In this document: positions 50,801-62,559 of the stretch, piece after piece | Layout of the letters: every line of letters starts with the position of its first letter | Numbering within the stretch: position 1 is the stretch's first letter | Assembly (NCBI GenBank): GCA_021234535.1 | Contig: CM037838.1 | Location: 14,134,195-14,198,194 of the forward strand | DNA length: 64,000 nucleotides | From: Stichopus chloronotus | Lineage: Eukaryota > Echinodermata > Holothuroidea > Aspidochirotida > Stichopodidae | Direction of reading: 5' to 3' | Position numbers and translations under genes: made by a program | The notes under the pieces: model-generated | The model's database searches: none | What the model was told of the DNA's origin: nothing | What the model saw: the letters and a program-made list of their open reading frames with translations, nothing else

Positions 50801-53734
50801 AAAGTCTCAGACTGTTCTGACATGGAGTGTGAATATGGCACACAATTGACAAAATTAAAGACTCACCTACAATCTAGTCTAGACTTGTTTCGATATCAAA
50901 TTATGAGGGCAGAGGAAAGTCCAAAAATTAAAGCAGGGTCCAAAAAGACTGTTAGCTAAGACAGGGTGCAAGCATAAACAGCGCAAGGAGTTAAAATCAG
51001 GAGTAGCATGAGCTGAGGCGAGACCGAAAAGAATCAATTCCGTCAGAATTTTCAGTGTGGAAATTGCTTCGATCTTGCACCTACTCTTTTTTCTTACCTC
51101 AAAAATCCTCACTCACATGTTTCTCCATGGGCTTCCTGATATTTCCAAACAGTTTATTATAGAGGCACCATTCAGTTGTTTTGTGAAATTTTCTTAATTC
51201 GTCAAAACTATAAGAATCCTCATGTGTCAAATGCAAGTGGGCAACTTCACAATCAGGGTCACATAAGTAGCAGTCAAAAGGGGTAAAATTTCAAATATAT
51301 TGAAAACTTTCAAACATTCATTCAATAGCAAATACATCATTGTCCAATGGTAACAGTATGCATTTCAAAATACTGTGCAGTAAAGGAACACTAAAGTTGT
51401 ATATTTACTAACTCAAAGTATGATCATGTTTCAATGTTATCTGAGTTTGCAATATCTGAGTTTGTCAGTTCCTTCTACCTTTATTTTTTCTGATATACTG
51501 CTTACTACGGGACATCGTTGGCTACATTTCGACTAGGCACTTTGTCGACATTTATTTGTCAGTCTTTATTTACTTTAATATGTAATGATACTATAATACA
51601 TATTCTTTCTCAGGTTAGTTGCCAAGTTATTATTACTTTTTTTTGCAGCATTATGGGTTTGAAGTGAAATTTTCGACAGATTACTTATAACACTACTTTT
51701 TTTTCTTCTGAACAGTTTTATAACATCGAAAACAAACCACAATAATGATGTAAATTACACTGTGATATTCTTCACTTTGTAAATTACTAATGTGATGCAT
51801 CCTGGGGAGGACATTCACTTTTGACAATTCCTCTTATCAGTTTTATCAAAAACTTTTTGATTGTGACTCAACAACAACATCATTAAAAGAACTGGTCTAT
51901 TATAAGAATGTACCACAATGAGTGAAATTTTCTGAAAACATACAATTTTACTTTAAGGATAAAATATTTCAAATTAGAGAGGACATTGAGGGAGTTTATT
52001 CTTGAAATTTCCTACTTGGCTTAGTTTCCAAGTAATAGTTTTATTTAAATATCCTTGCACAGCTATAATGGGTTGGTCATTCCAACTAACCAGCAGCATT
52101 TATACCTACCTGTTCATCAGATTTTTCACAGTGGGGATTAGAAAAATTCAGTGTTCCATTTTTTCATTTAATTATTACAGTATGGGATATTAAACAATAC
52201 AGAACCAAAAAAGAAAAGAATTCAAGTTGTGCTTTTCACATTCATGTAATGTTTGGTGTTAGTGAGATAAAAACTAATTACTTTTCTCTGTGTTTTTCTA
52301 TTTACAAAAATACTAATTTCAAACATTTCACTCATTGCCATATTTGACACGTGAGTTTGTCACAAATTAGGTCGTAAAAAGTGGACATAACCTATTTTTC
52401 TATCAATTAGGACTGATCAAAATTTGCACCTAAAATTGGTGTAGTGGACCTCAATACAATTGGAGAATTTACTTATCAGTAGTGCTTACATACTTTCTGC
52501 ATATTATAGGAAAGACTGCAGAAATGTAAATATGTAGTACCTAGATTGTGGAATTGCCCAATGGAGCTTCAATGAGCGAGTAAAATGATTCACTTTGGTT
52601 TTGGAAAATTTGTAATCAAACACTTTTCCACATTCTTACTACTTCATATGCACACAGTCAGTACAAGCCAGGGTACAAAAACAAAAATATTGACAGTTTT
52701 CATAACTATTAGACGTAAAAGTTTGCTCATTATGCTAATTATTGGCATTGCCATGTTGTTGTACCCAAAAATCTCTGACGTCATCCACATTGACTCAAAG
52801 TGCCACTTTACAGTATTTAATGTAGAGAAACACGTCACATGTTACACATGAATTTGATGCTGTTGTACCTGAGGGATTTATCTTCACTGGTTTGAGCGAC
52901 TGCAGGTTGGTTTGGCGCCCAGCAGATATGTGTCACCAGGTTCCTAGTTTTGCCACTCTGCTTGATGCAGTCCCCCGTTTCCACGTCCCACAGGTGGACG
53001 AAATTGTCTCTCGAACCGGTGCAAAGTTTCTTACCGACGGAATCTGTCAAAGAAATGAAACACATCACACCCTTCACAAACTGATGCCATCTTAAACGAG
53101 ATCTGTTTCAGTTCTGTAGCTACTATATAAATGACCAATCCATGGCACACTCCTGCATTGGGCATATTACATTGCACATTCAACTGGGGTCTTAATAATT
53201 ATTAAAGTTAAATCTGAAAAGTCTAATTTTCAGACTTTGATTAAATGCTAATTTTCTGGTCTTGAAAATTTCTTAATACACAGTACATCCATAAAGAAGG
53301 AAAGATGTTCTGTTTGTTTCACAGAAAATTTCAGAAATTTGATGTCGATGGAGGAGGGGATCTTGAGGAGAACAGAGAGAGCCGGCCATGATTCAGAAGA
53401 TGAACAGTGTGAAACTGTCTGATAGAAAGAATACAATTAATTGAGATCAGAGATAGGCTGGGTATGGAAGAAACAATTGTACAGTGACAGAAGTAAAGAC
53501 AGGTGGATTGAGATGGATGGGTCATATGTTAAGAAAGATCTGGAAATGAATGGCGTATGATGAAAAGGAAGGCTAAAGCTTTCATGGAAATATATGGGTG
53601 ACGAAAGAAAGCAGTAAGGTTGCATGGTCTTCATACATGAAGAAGATGCTAAAGATGGGAAGAACTGGAAGATAGGAGAGTTATCAGGAACACTTCACTA
53701 GAGGGCAAATGCTGACTTACTAAATGATGATGAC

Positions 53735-53771
<37 letters not shown>

Positions 53772-55100
53772 CATCCATGTTTGTGTGTGCAAACCTTTCA
53801 CTATCCTCTCTATGTCCTTTTCTGCAAGCATCCCATGACATCCTCAAATGTATCACAATGACTTTCAGAACTCCAGTTGATTACAACACTAAGAGTTATT
53901 TCTCCAATTAAGTATTAAGTTGATAGCAAAGATATTTTCTAGTTTTTTTTTTCTATTTGGTTAGGTTTTTATCAACATAAATGAATATCTAGTAAAATAC
54001 ACTGGTCCTAATCCACAACAAGTTTGTCCCCAAGAAAGAATAATGTTAATACTCCTTCGACCTCAGCAACTGGTCATAATACTACATGAATTTAAGATAC
54101 TGTACATGTGCCTCCCAAAGAGGTGCACTTTAGACCCCAGGGAGCATACTGTGGGTAAACTTTTCTTTAATCGGCTTTCTGTGGTCTCATAAATTTGAAT
54201 AAGTCTACTTAATCTGACAATCAAAGACAATCGCACAGGATGCCATAACAGAGGCAAGATGAGAGCTTGAGATCTTGGCCCTTCCCATTTTTCCATTCCA
54301 CAAACCCCCTGCCAATTGTATGTCTTGGAAATGTGACTCTAGTGCAGGACTTCACACAATTTCCCTGAATTTTAAAACTTTTCCAGGCCTAAAAAACAAT
54401 TTTCCAAATTCTCGAGACTTTTCCGGGTTTTCCGTGACTGCAGGAACCCTTTCTAATTCATTTGAACAATGGGAATCTCATTTTAATAAAACCATGTTCC
54501 CTGTATGAACTAACAGGACACTATACCTGCACATGGAGAGTATCCATTGCGGCAAAACACATGAATTGTACAGAGACGGCGGTTGAGTATCATTACCAAT
54601 TCTAGATGTTCTTCACTAGCGATTTTCACGACTCCTCATTGCATGCATCGACCACTGTGCAAAATATCCATCTGATAGAAGCACCTGTCAGTGGAAGGAT
54701 TCCTTCAACCAATCAGAAAGAGAACATTCAGGAGTATTCATGTCGCATTTCGCAAAATGCATCGACACTCAGCAGAAACGGGGCAAAAACAATTTAAGTT
54801 AAATAGTATGACACATATGCTCCATTACCAGACAATCAAACGGGGGCACTCTACCAGAAGAAATTTCATCCATCGGTCTGTTTGGCTGATTTTCTTTTCA
54901 TATCCAATTTAGTATCATTTTACATTTACTTATTGGATCAACTTACCGACCGCGATGCCTGTGACTATCAGCCCATGGCCGAGATAACTCTGGGCAGGCT
55001 GCTGAGATGTTGCTATGCCTCCTTCAGGCCTCTTCCACATGCGAGCGGTTTTATCCCTTGATGCGCTGAATGCTGCCTGGAGGGGCTCGCTGTAGACAAC
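44749..55100 (-). CDS. WDR31: WDR31-like WD40-repeat protein, C-terminal six exons
   Basis: Minus-strand exons in transcript order: 54947-55100, 52869-53043, 49073-49214, 47684-47840, 45378-45447, 44749-44845. All are GT-AG, phases join, and the 795 nt encode 264 residues plus stop. The protein is a run of WD40 blades: SASRDKTARMWKR, LCTGSRDNFVHLWDVETGDC, QTSEDKSLRIWDTRTLQ, LSSSNGFNGQGCEVTLWDIR and IATSSMDGTVKVWEQST. Blade order and phrases such as 'SSNGF.G.GCE.TLWD.R' match vertebrate WDR31 as I know it (about 367 aa), so roughly 100 N-terminal residues are missing. They were not found up to 64000. WDR31 is a cytoplasmic scaffold that published work links to intraflagellar transport and BBSome recruitment. 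Introns of 1-4 kb contain repeats and a LINE tail but no other gene that I can see. Confidence 0.9.
45378..45447 (-). CDS. WDR31: WDR31-like exon e (residues 210-233)
   Basis: A 70-bp exon encoding CLLSFRFPGSGPLTSIAPYD, matching the WDR31 strand 'C L . T . . L D G S G P L T S L A V'. Acceptor TTCACAG and donor GTGAGT. Phase in 1, phase out 2. Too short to stand out as an open frame; found by similarity and phase. Confidence 0.87.
46027..46450. repeat. Three diverged tandem copies of a 140-160 bp repeat (WDR31-like intron)
   Basis: Units begin near 46027, 46190 and 46333 with AAAATYNCTGAACACC or close variants. The first two share TTATGACAAACCATCARCAT, GAGAATCTGCAGGAGG and GGGCCAAAGGGYCCACAT-type blocks; the third is more diverged and ends in GGACAGACGGACAGCTGG. 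Probably a widely dispersed invertebrate repeat. Located in the intron between exons d and e. Confidence 0.75.
47684..47840 (-). CDS. WDR31: WDR31-like exon d (residues 158-210)
   Basis: Encodes LWDIRTTKLVNEYWGHEETV, SACYFLPWKESVELIATSSM and DGTVKVWEQSTC. Reading through would give a short tail and stop at 47607, but a consensus donor GTAAGT at 47683-47678 joins in phase to exon e, which continues the WDR31 similarity. I therefore treat the read-through tail as intron. Confidence 0.9.
49073..49214 (-). CDS. WDR31: WDR31-like exon c (residues 110-157)
   Basis: Encodes IWDTRTLQESVVFPKKQYIQ then SHCDVSQDGNYVLSSSNGF and QGCEVT: the end of one blade and the WDR31-typical 'F P . K Q . I Q . . C . 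V S . D G' stretch. Acceptor CCTCCAG and donor GTAAGA. Exits in phase 0 before an 'LWDIR' exon. Confidence 0.94.
52869..53043 (-). CDS. WDR31: WDR31-like exon b (residues 52-110)
   Basis: Encodes DSVGKKLCTGSRDNFVHLWD, VETGDCIKQSGKTRNLVTHI and CWAPNQPAVAQTSEDKSLR. This closely matches the WDR31 pattern 'L C T G S R D N . . . L W D V . T G' and 'R N . V T H . C W . P . . P . . . Q T S E D K . L R'. Acceptor TTTGACAG and donor GTACAA. Confidence 0.94.
53450..53772 (+). mobile_element. Probable LINE ORF2 3' end with (GAT)n tail
   Basis: In one frame the plus strand reads GLRWMGHMLRK, the 'R L R W . G H V L R M' motif found near the C-terminus of many LINE ORF2 proteins. After frameshifts it continues with SWKYMGDERK-like sequence and ends in a GATGAT microsatellite (53724-53771), a tail type used by RTE-like LINEs. 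Broken by stops and frame changes. Lies in the intron between WDR31-like exons a and b. Confidence 0.5.
54345..54460. repeat. Short dispersed repeat with TTTTCC motifs
   Basis: Contains TTTCCCTGAATTTT, CTTTTCCAGGCC, GACTTTTCCGGGTTTTCCGT and GCAGGAACCC. This resembles the 'CCATGACTTTTCCAGG' repeats scattered through many animal genomes. No terminal structure could be fixed. Confidence 0.35.
54947..55100 (-). CDS. WDR31: WDR31-like exon a (first found; residues 1-52 of the visible part)
   Basis: Begins VVYSEPLQAAFSASRDKTAR and continues MWKRPEGGIATSQQPAQSYL and GHGLIVTGIAV, a complete blade with 'S A S R D . T . . M W' and 'G H . . V V T G . A V'. Acceptor (reverse) CTGAAAAATG follows 55100 and donor GTAAGT is at 54946-54941. 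It enters in phase 0, so an upstream coding exon is expected. Confidence 0.92.
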
Positions 55101-57060
55101 CTGAAAAATGAAAGGTAACTGATGTTGAACAAAGAGGATCAAATATTCTATGGCAGGAGAAATTTAGCAATCAAACAACGAGACCCCCGAAAATTGAGAC
55201 GTCCAAGAGTTTGTGATGAAAAGAGAAGCACAGCGCACACTGCCGTTGTTGAAAATAAAGAAGAGGTTTAATTGTTTAGCCACAGTCCTTATTTCATGCA
55301 TACGATTCAGAAGATAAAAGACAAATTTTCACAGGATTTCCACACTCATAGCACGCAGGATGGCAAAACAGGAAGTAGACCTTGCAGTCCAGTGTTACAC
55401 TGGTTGGCACTCCAGTCGGTGTCAAAGGCTACCAGCACTTCTTGCATTTTACCTGGGAGTGCAGTTATTGTGATGAGACAGGTAAGTGAGGAATGGAAAC
55501 AACAACACCGTGGGAAGTAATTTTAGCTGGTTTTTTGTAATGAACAATTAACATGCAGAATGTGTTAATTGTCAATTACAAAACTGACTTTATCTGACTG
55601 ACTAAAAAAAGTGATGTAACTTTTATACCATTACTTAAACTTAGTTTTGAGGTAACTATGCATACAGTGGATACACACCCTTGCAATGTGCAATATCACT
55701 GAAAGATTTTTTTGTATAAAATCTCTGTGATACTCTTAATTAAATCTGAATTTTTGTGAATCAACCACAACTGATCAGACTATGTAGTGGACAAATACTG
55801 TAACCTTATCACCCGTAAAAATCTCCTCAAACCAGAGACAAACTTAACTTCTTCAAGCACTTGATATCTAGAACAGTTAAATCCTGCACTCATATGGCAC
55901 ACATGTAATAAAAGAGTGAAAACAAAAGTCCTTTTTCACTGTAATCTCAGTGAATAAAAGTACAGTTGCTATGCAGAGACACGGTAGTATTTGCTTGTAA
56001 CTATCACCTTCTACAAAAAGACTTGAAAATATGGCAGAAGTAGATATAGATAAAGTAGATAAAGTAGATACTGTATGGCAGATAGTGGAACTGCGATGTC
56101 ATGGGAAAACAAGGAGTATGCTTCCTCCCCCCCCCAAAAAAAATCATGCATCACAAAGAGCGCATTTTTCTGAATGTACAGTATGATGCCCAACATCTTG
56201 GAAGATTGATAAAAAAAGTGAACACATTTTCATGTCAGCTGTACATGCATGCCAGATTACAAGTATATTTTGGCTTCCAGATTCATTGAAAAACAGGATA
56301 ACAAAAAAACAATACTACAGTGGTAGCGCAAAAATATATCTCATGCAGAGATTACCAATTGTTAGCAAACACACACACACACACACCCACCCACACACAC
56401 AATATAGGGTAATAATAAAACTGTGCAATAGATGACTTAATATTATGTACAGTACAGTTCTCAATGCAGATCTATGAATCTGTTTAATCCATATGTTTAT
56501 ATCAATGGGAATATTAATATTACATTTCATTTCTGTCACGTCATCTAAACAGTTTCCAGCTAGGATGCATACTCTACCAAACACTTATTGAAAAGTATCA
56601 GCTCAAGGCAAAACCAGCAGTAATATCCTGTAAGTACGACACATTTCGGCTTAAAAAGCGATCAATTTTTGCATCGATTCATGTGTCGCAGCTGTGGAGT
56701 TGACATTTGTGGTTTGTCTGCAGAACTTTAGCATAAATAAAGAATCAGAATGACATTCATGTTCCGTGTGATTGATGATCAAGCACATTCAACTGATATG
56801 CTTCAAGACCAAATGAAGACACAACACCTACTGCAAGAAAGCTAGCTGAATGTTGTGCTGTGTTTAATAGAGACATTCGTTTCTGTTGCTGTGAGATGAA
56901 ATGTGAAGTTATTGTAAATAAATTTGGGAAAGTATAAAAATATCTGTTTTAAGTTAAGCAGGTGTCGGGTATGATAGACACTTGTCGATTGAAATGATAC
57001 ATGCATGTACTCATGATGTCAATGTTACAAAAGCACATATACTTGCATGTATTGCACTCT
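55101..57060. other. No coding exon recognised upstream of WDR31-like exon a
   Basis: I searched for a minus-strand exon encoding the expected preceding WD40 blade and found none. AT-rich with a (CA)n tract at 56371-56401 and short direct repeats. Confidence 0.4.
56371..56401. repeat. (CA)n microsatellite
   Basis: ACACAC run interrupted by two ACCC units. It gives a spurious His/Thr-rich or Val/Cys-rich open frame on each strand. Confidence 0.9.
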
Positions 57061-57061
57061 C

Positions 57062-57356
57062 CAAAACTTCTTGGTTTGGGCACTAGCTAGCGACATACTC
57101 ACCTCATATAATCTACGCATGATGATACGGACTATGGTCTAGCATCTGGCAATTGTGTGTGCATATCTGGTCACCGTCCTTCCATAATTACAGCAGACGT
57201 AAACAAGTGCAGAAAACTTCAATGTGAGAACACAAGGTTGACGATAACAGAAGGACGGTGGCCAGATACGCACACATATACGACTGCTGGATGCTAGAGC
57301 ATAGTCAATATGGTAATGCAGATAGGTTACACGAGGTGAAGGAGTGCCCGCAGTGA
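57062..57356. mobile_element. Fold-back element with roughly 105-bp inverted arms
   Basis: The left arm (about 57086-57191) and right arm (about 57243-57350) are reverse complements: GACTATGGTCTAGCATC against GACTATGCTCTAGCATC, and ATCTGGTCACCGTCCTTC against ATCTGGCCACCGTCCTTC. The central spacer is about 50 bp. The left part (57062-57190) also aligns with 62050-62176. No coding capacity. Confidence 0.75.
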
Positions 57357-57369
57357 ATACAGTATACAT

Positions 57370-60300
57370 ACTTGGAACAACTTTGAGGGAATTCTCTCAA
57401 AGTTGATACATGTAAAAGTAACATGACCTCATGATGACATAATACTTTAGATGTCAGGAATAACTTGAGAGACTCCTTTGGTACAAAAAGTGCAAAATTA
57501 GGATTGCAAACGATTTCACTTGTAAAGTCACTTGTAGTCACTTGTAGACCTGTAGTTGTATACCAGACCAGTCTACTTTCCCGGTTCTACCGGAACACAC
57601 CCGGTTTTTATTCAGATCTACCAACCTCCAGGTTTCATATTCTATCTTCCTGGTTTTTCAATGTTTTTATTTAAAACATTTCTTAAAATAGTTGATCAAT
57701 TATATATAGTCCAAGGCTTATTTTGAGCAACTGGCAATAAATCACCATATAATTAGAGTGTATTCTAAAAGCAGATTGAATGTTTAAAAGTATAACTAAT
57801 TTAACTGTCATGTCACTACTGTGTAACTCATGTAACACATGTACAAAGAACAGAAAAGACATAGACTTCTTTACATAAATAGATATTTTTGTTTGATTAT
57901 TGCATGTACACTGTCCCTGTACTGTTTAAGTATGTGACTGCAATATTAACATATAGGCTACTTCCCTTTAGTTAATTATTACTAAAACTCCCAATTTCTC
58001 CACCAATCTTGTTTCTTTTTCCCATGAAACATGAAGATCTCCCTATTTTAGCATCAGACAGATTGACCTGTAGAGTCTATATACTGTAGACAAATTTGTC
58101 TTTAAGCATTCTAATTGGTGCAGGGATATGTCAGTCTTTATAATGTAATAACCTACATGCACAGGGATATGTCTGTCTTAATAATGTAATAACCTAAATG
58201 CACATTATTTCCTGTAAGTTCTTGAAAAGCTGGATAATGGAATGAAACTGTACCGCACAAAGATCAACACAATAGTGGATTCTTTCACACATCTACGCAC
58301 ACCCTGGTGTGAAATTTCACTCACATGCTCTCGCTCCGATATCGTCCGTAAACAAAAATATCATCATCACCTTGAACCTAACTTCAAATGAACAAGCATT
58401 ATGCAAATATTAATTTGACTCCTGTGGATGTCTTCAGGCCATTTTCTCTCAGCCTTTTACCTCTCAAAAGTCTGCAGAGGCAAGAAGCTCAACTGACATA
58501 ATCTGTAATATTGATGGTCTATTATACAAGTAATGAATGTTTGTAAATTTGTGCAATAGCATGAATAATGTCATAAACTGAAAGACTGGACATTCTATTC
58601 AACACGACACAACGAAGACGAATAGAACGTTCAATCTTTCCACGAATAAACTGAGGCATGCACTATTGCATGAATGGAAAACGTTTATTGTTTGTGTTTA
58701 TATCCAATAATGTTACTGTAAATTGATATATTGCATTACAGCAGGCTTACAGCACACACCACGGTGTAATGCTTGCGGTCTCATAGCTGTGGGTTATAAC
58801 TATACAACACAGGACCGTGTGTGGGTACATACTAACCCACAGCTGAGCATCACAATTGTGATGACAATGGCAAATCAAGAGTGGCATCTGACCACCCAAT
58901 CCTCCAATCAGATGTAGAGGAATTAATAAGGTGTTTAAATGTAAACAAGAGACACTCAGGACCATCCGTACCGTAAATGAAAAGAGAAATTCTCTTTGAC
59001 ACCAGAGATAATTATTACTACTGTAGTGTGCTATTAGTCAATACCTGCAGAAAATGACATGTACCTATGTTTGCGTGATACTTCTCACATTTACACCATT
59101 GCATAATCACACTGCCTAGAAAGAAAAAGGAGGAAACTCAGATGCGATGTCGACAAATTTAATTGTAAGAATCTAGCCACAGAATAAACAAACGAGCTTG
59201 AATGAATGTGTTGCATTAATTGACAGGATTGCCTAATTTGAATTAGTGAAAAACAAACAAAGGAGATCCATTCTACAGTGAACAAAAGACTCCTCAAGGG
59301 AGCAATATCCTGTATATTGTGCTGCACAGTCACAATGGGAGATGCAGAAACATACTGACTAATTGTGTTGCATTGTCTAGGCTACATTTTCGATGCAGCA
59401 TAAAGTATGCTGTCTGCATATGGCAATCCTAAAACAAATGTACACCCCTGACACACAAGAATTTACACAAAAACTGTAGTGCATGTTAATGCAAGTGCAT
59501 GTTATTGTGTGACCAAGTTGAACTCAACGAACCACTGAACCAGCTACTTTATGCCTAGGTGTCAGTCATACCATATGGCCACCACTGACTTGATAATGAT
59601 ACAAATTTTGGCACCCAAATAAACATTCCAAAGACAATTTCAGGGTTTCATTCCAAAGACAATTTCAGGGTTTATTCTTAAAGGAACGAGAATATCTTGC
59701 TCATAACTCATGATATACTGAAGATGCATGCTTAAAGATGCAGCTCTGCAAGACCTGAGAAGGGAGTTCCGGTGCCTCAAACTGCATGGTTACAAAATGT
59801 TATTTTATCCTGGCCCACATTAAGACTAAACTTACGTCACTGAATAATATGAGAATTAAGCTTCTGGATGTCCCAACTTGGTACTAGTAGTCCTCTGCTT
59901 AACTAAATACATTATGCGTGTAACACCAATGAGATGACCTGTAACTTCTGAATCCCTTTTAAACTTGGCTCATAAATAAACATTTTATCATTGATTAGTT
60001 GCATTTGAAACTGGTGTTTGCAACAGTGATAAATAATTCAAAGAAGCAGGTTAGGATATGGCAGACGTTTCTTCCAGATCAACTTCCTCAATTACTCACT
60101 CATCGAGATTCATTATTGGTGGAAAAAAAAAAAGCGAGTGAAATTGTTTAAGTTTGAAAGTGCAAGTCAAAATTGTATTGCAAACTACAGGGGCATATTA
60201 CATAATGACATGAACTAAGTGCTGAAGTTCAAACTGCTGAGATAATGAGTTTGAAAAATAAAGAGCCACGTGTTTCCCTAATTTTACTACATTTGATTTT

Positions 60301-62040
60301 TCTCACTGGTAAATTTGCTAAACTTTAAGCTGCTGTAACATATACTTGCATGCACTCAAACTGCATGGGCAGTTGAACACCTGTGGGAAATGATAGAAGC
60401 TCCAAACAGCTAATATGTAGACACATACCGTATGGGCATCATGTGTTTTGGAGTGTTTTGAGTGTCACAACTTTCAAGAGTCCTAACATTTCCATTGAGG
60501 CACTCAAGATTATAGAGATATACAAAGGATGTTGATTTTGTTGGTATGGTTTGAGGTACAAGCAGAAAGTTCCCATAATGCAATGCACCATTGCGAACTA
60601 TAGAGTGATTAAAAATGATACAAATTATACCAAAGAAGCTACAAGTTGTAAATTCAACCTGGCTGAAAGTTACGAAGAAAGCATGTAGCTTTAAGGGATG
60701 GTAAATAGCCTATTCTACGCTATAACTCTTTGAAGAGGGTCACTACTTTAACAAAGTAGGATCTGTCAAAATGAAGTACGTCACTTATTATCTTTGGTGA
60801 TGTAACGCTAAAGGCACTACACCTCTCCACCGATGTAGGTCTCATCTGTTTCATGAAGTGGAAGGGATCTGAGATCCATCGTGATCCATTAATTATTCGT
60901 ATTTCAATCTACTGTAAATGGCAGGCCTAGATAACTACCATTAAAATTTCCCTTTAATACCTGAACGATCCCCTCATTCCTATGCTGAGCCCTTTGCAAA
61001 GAAATGGAAATTGTCTGACGATGGACATACTTCCATCAATCACCATGTCATTATCCAACTGACGCCGTCTCAATTTTCTTTTTTCTGCAGAAGAATGTTG
61101 TCCTAGCTCCTTGATGATACGGAGTATGATTTCCTGGACAGTTTCACTTTTCTGTTCTTTTCAAATGTCATTTTCTTCTGACATTTTTATATGCAGGGGA
61201 ATGAATAGGTCGATCAGGAGCTGACATCAGATAAGCAATGTCGCATCCTTGAGGTGGACAATTGGGAAAGATTACATACGAGATGCGGCTTATCAAAATG
61301 TCTAAGTTCTATTCAAGACCAAGACACCTGGGAACAAGAGCAATGAATAGAGGGCGTTTATAGTAAATGCTAGAACACGCATGTATCAAAATTCTATGCA
61401 GTCAACCGAAATGGATCATCCTGAAACCAATTAACATGGTAACAATGTACATGCCATCACATTTTCTGTCATACACTGTAGGAGGGGTTGGGCATTGTTT
61501 GACTTTTCATTTTTACAGGTATACAGCTGTAATCACATCTGTGGAGATGACTTATGATAAATCAGAGACAAATTAAAATTCATTTAAAGGATGTGACATA
61601 GAGTTGAGTCTCTCCAGCAAGAAACTGCAGTTTCTGCAGTTCGAAATTTCACAACTGCAACATTTACTGTATAAAGAAATAGGTGATATGTGGCACTAGC
61701 TAACTGATATCGTACCTGTCTCAAGCCTAAGCTTATTCTAGTACACGATGGAGCATGTCTGACCATGGAGCTATTACAGATGGTGACCAAGCGAGCCGCA
61801 GGATTAAGGAGATAAGCATGAGTGGCCATTGTCCCATTTACACCCCTTACATCTATTTACTAATCCCTTTACATTTCCTCCCATTTTATTGCCCTTTAAT
61901 ATCTTCTGAGGAATTCCCTTTGAAGTATGATCATGGTTGCCGACGTTGATGCGAGAGCGTAGGAAGTCATTGCTTGAAACAACTGGAAAAAAGCAAGACT
62001 AGCCAATGAACATTCACAAAACGCTCTACGGGCAGCTGCG
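57370..62040. other. Repeat-poor AT-rich stretch, no gene recognised
   Basis: Contains a short tandem duplication of GCACAGGGATATGTCTGTCT-type sequence (58122-58202) and CATTCCAAAGACAATTTCAG twice (59625-59668). An open minus-strand segment at about 60962-61165 was judged chance. The missing WDR31-like N-terminal exons were not found here. Confidence 0.4.
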
Positions 62041-62046
62041 CAGTTG

Positions 62047-62526
62047 TTTCCCCAAGACTCCTTGGTTTGGAAATTCGCGAGCGAAGTACTCACTTCATAT
62101 AACGTGTGCATTAGCGTATTGACCATGGTCTGGCATCTGGCAATTGTGTGTATCTGTTCGCTGCCCTTCCATAATGTCCATGCTGCAGGAGCCAAGGACA
62201 GGAGAGAAGTGAGGGTTAGAAGGAGGGCAACGAGGGGAGAATGCAAAGAGGGGCTCACCTAGCACGACGTATCGATAAAGGGCCGACTGTTAATGTCATC
62301 ACCTTCCCGAGTCCCTCAATATCCTTCCGAGGGCAGTCTGACAAAAGCATGGCACATACTGCCAAGAGGGAGAAATCCTGGCCAATGGTGAGAGTCTGTA
62401 GAGATCCTCGAGGACGAAGTACTCCTCAGAAGGCTCGTGGGTCCGGAAGCGGGGAGGCAGGTAGGTTCTTATATGATATGAGTACATCACTTGTGCGAAT
62501 ATCCAAACTAAGGAGTTTTGGGGAAT
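62047..62526. repeat. Inverted repeat next to the DIRS-like recombinase
   Basis: Arm 1 (62047-62100) contains CCCCAAGACTCCTTGGTTTG then GAAATTCGCGAGC. Arm 2 (62471-62526), reverse-complemented, contains CCCCAAAACTCCTTAGTTTG then GATATTCGCACAAG. Both continue into GTACTCA...TCATATAA. The spacer is about 370 bp. Arm 1 plus flank (62050-62176) is also the left arm of the 57-kb fold-back. Confidence 0.75.
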
Positions 62527-62559
62527 CCACAGCGCACACTCGGTCACCTCATATAACCA

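Noticed and set aside
53649..53831. Poly-His open frame
   Set aside because: Minus-strand translation of the (GAT)n microsatellite.
58326..58390. Possible short exon with donor GTGAGT on the minus strand
   Set aside because: Translation shows no resemblance to the missing WDR31 blade and the frame is too short to judge.
60962..61165. Minus-strand open stretch (about 66 codons) that looked like an exon with a donor near 60961
   Set aside because: Acceptor lacks a pyrimidine tract, no WD40 or other family similarity, and an open stretch of this length is expected by chance.
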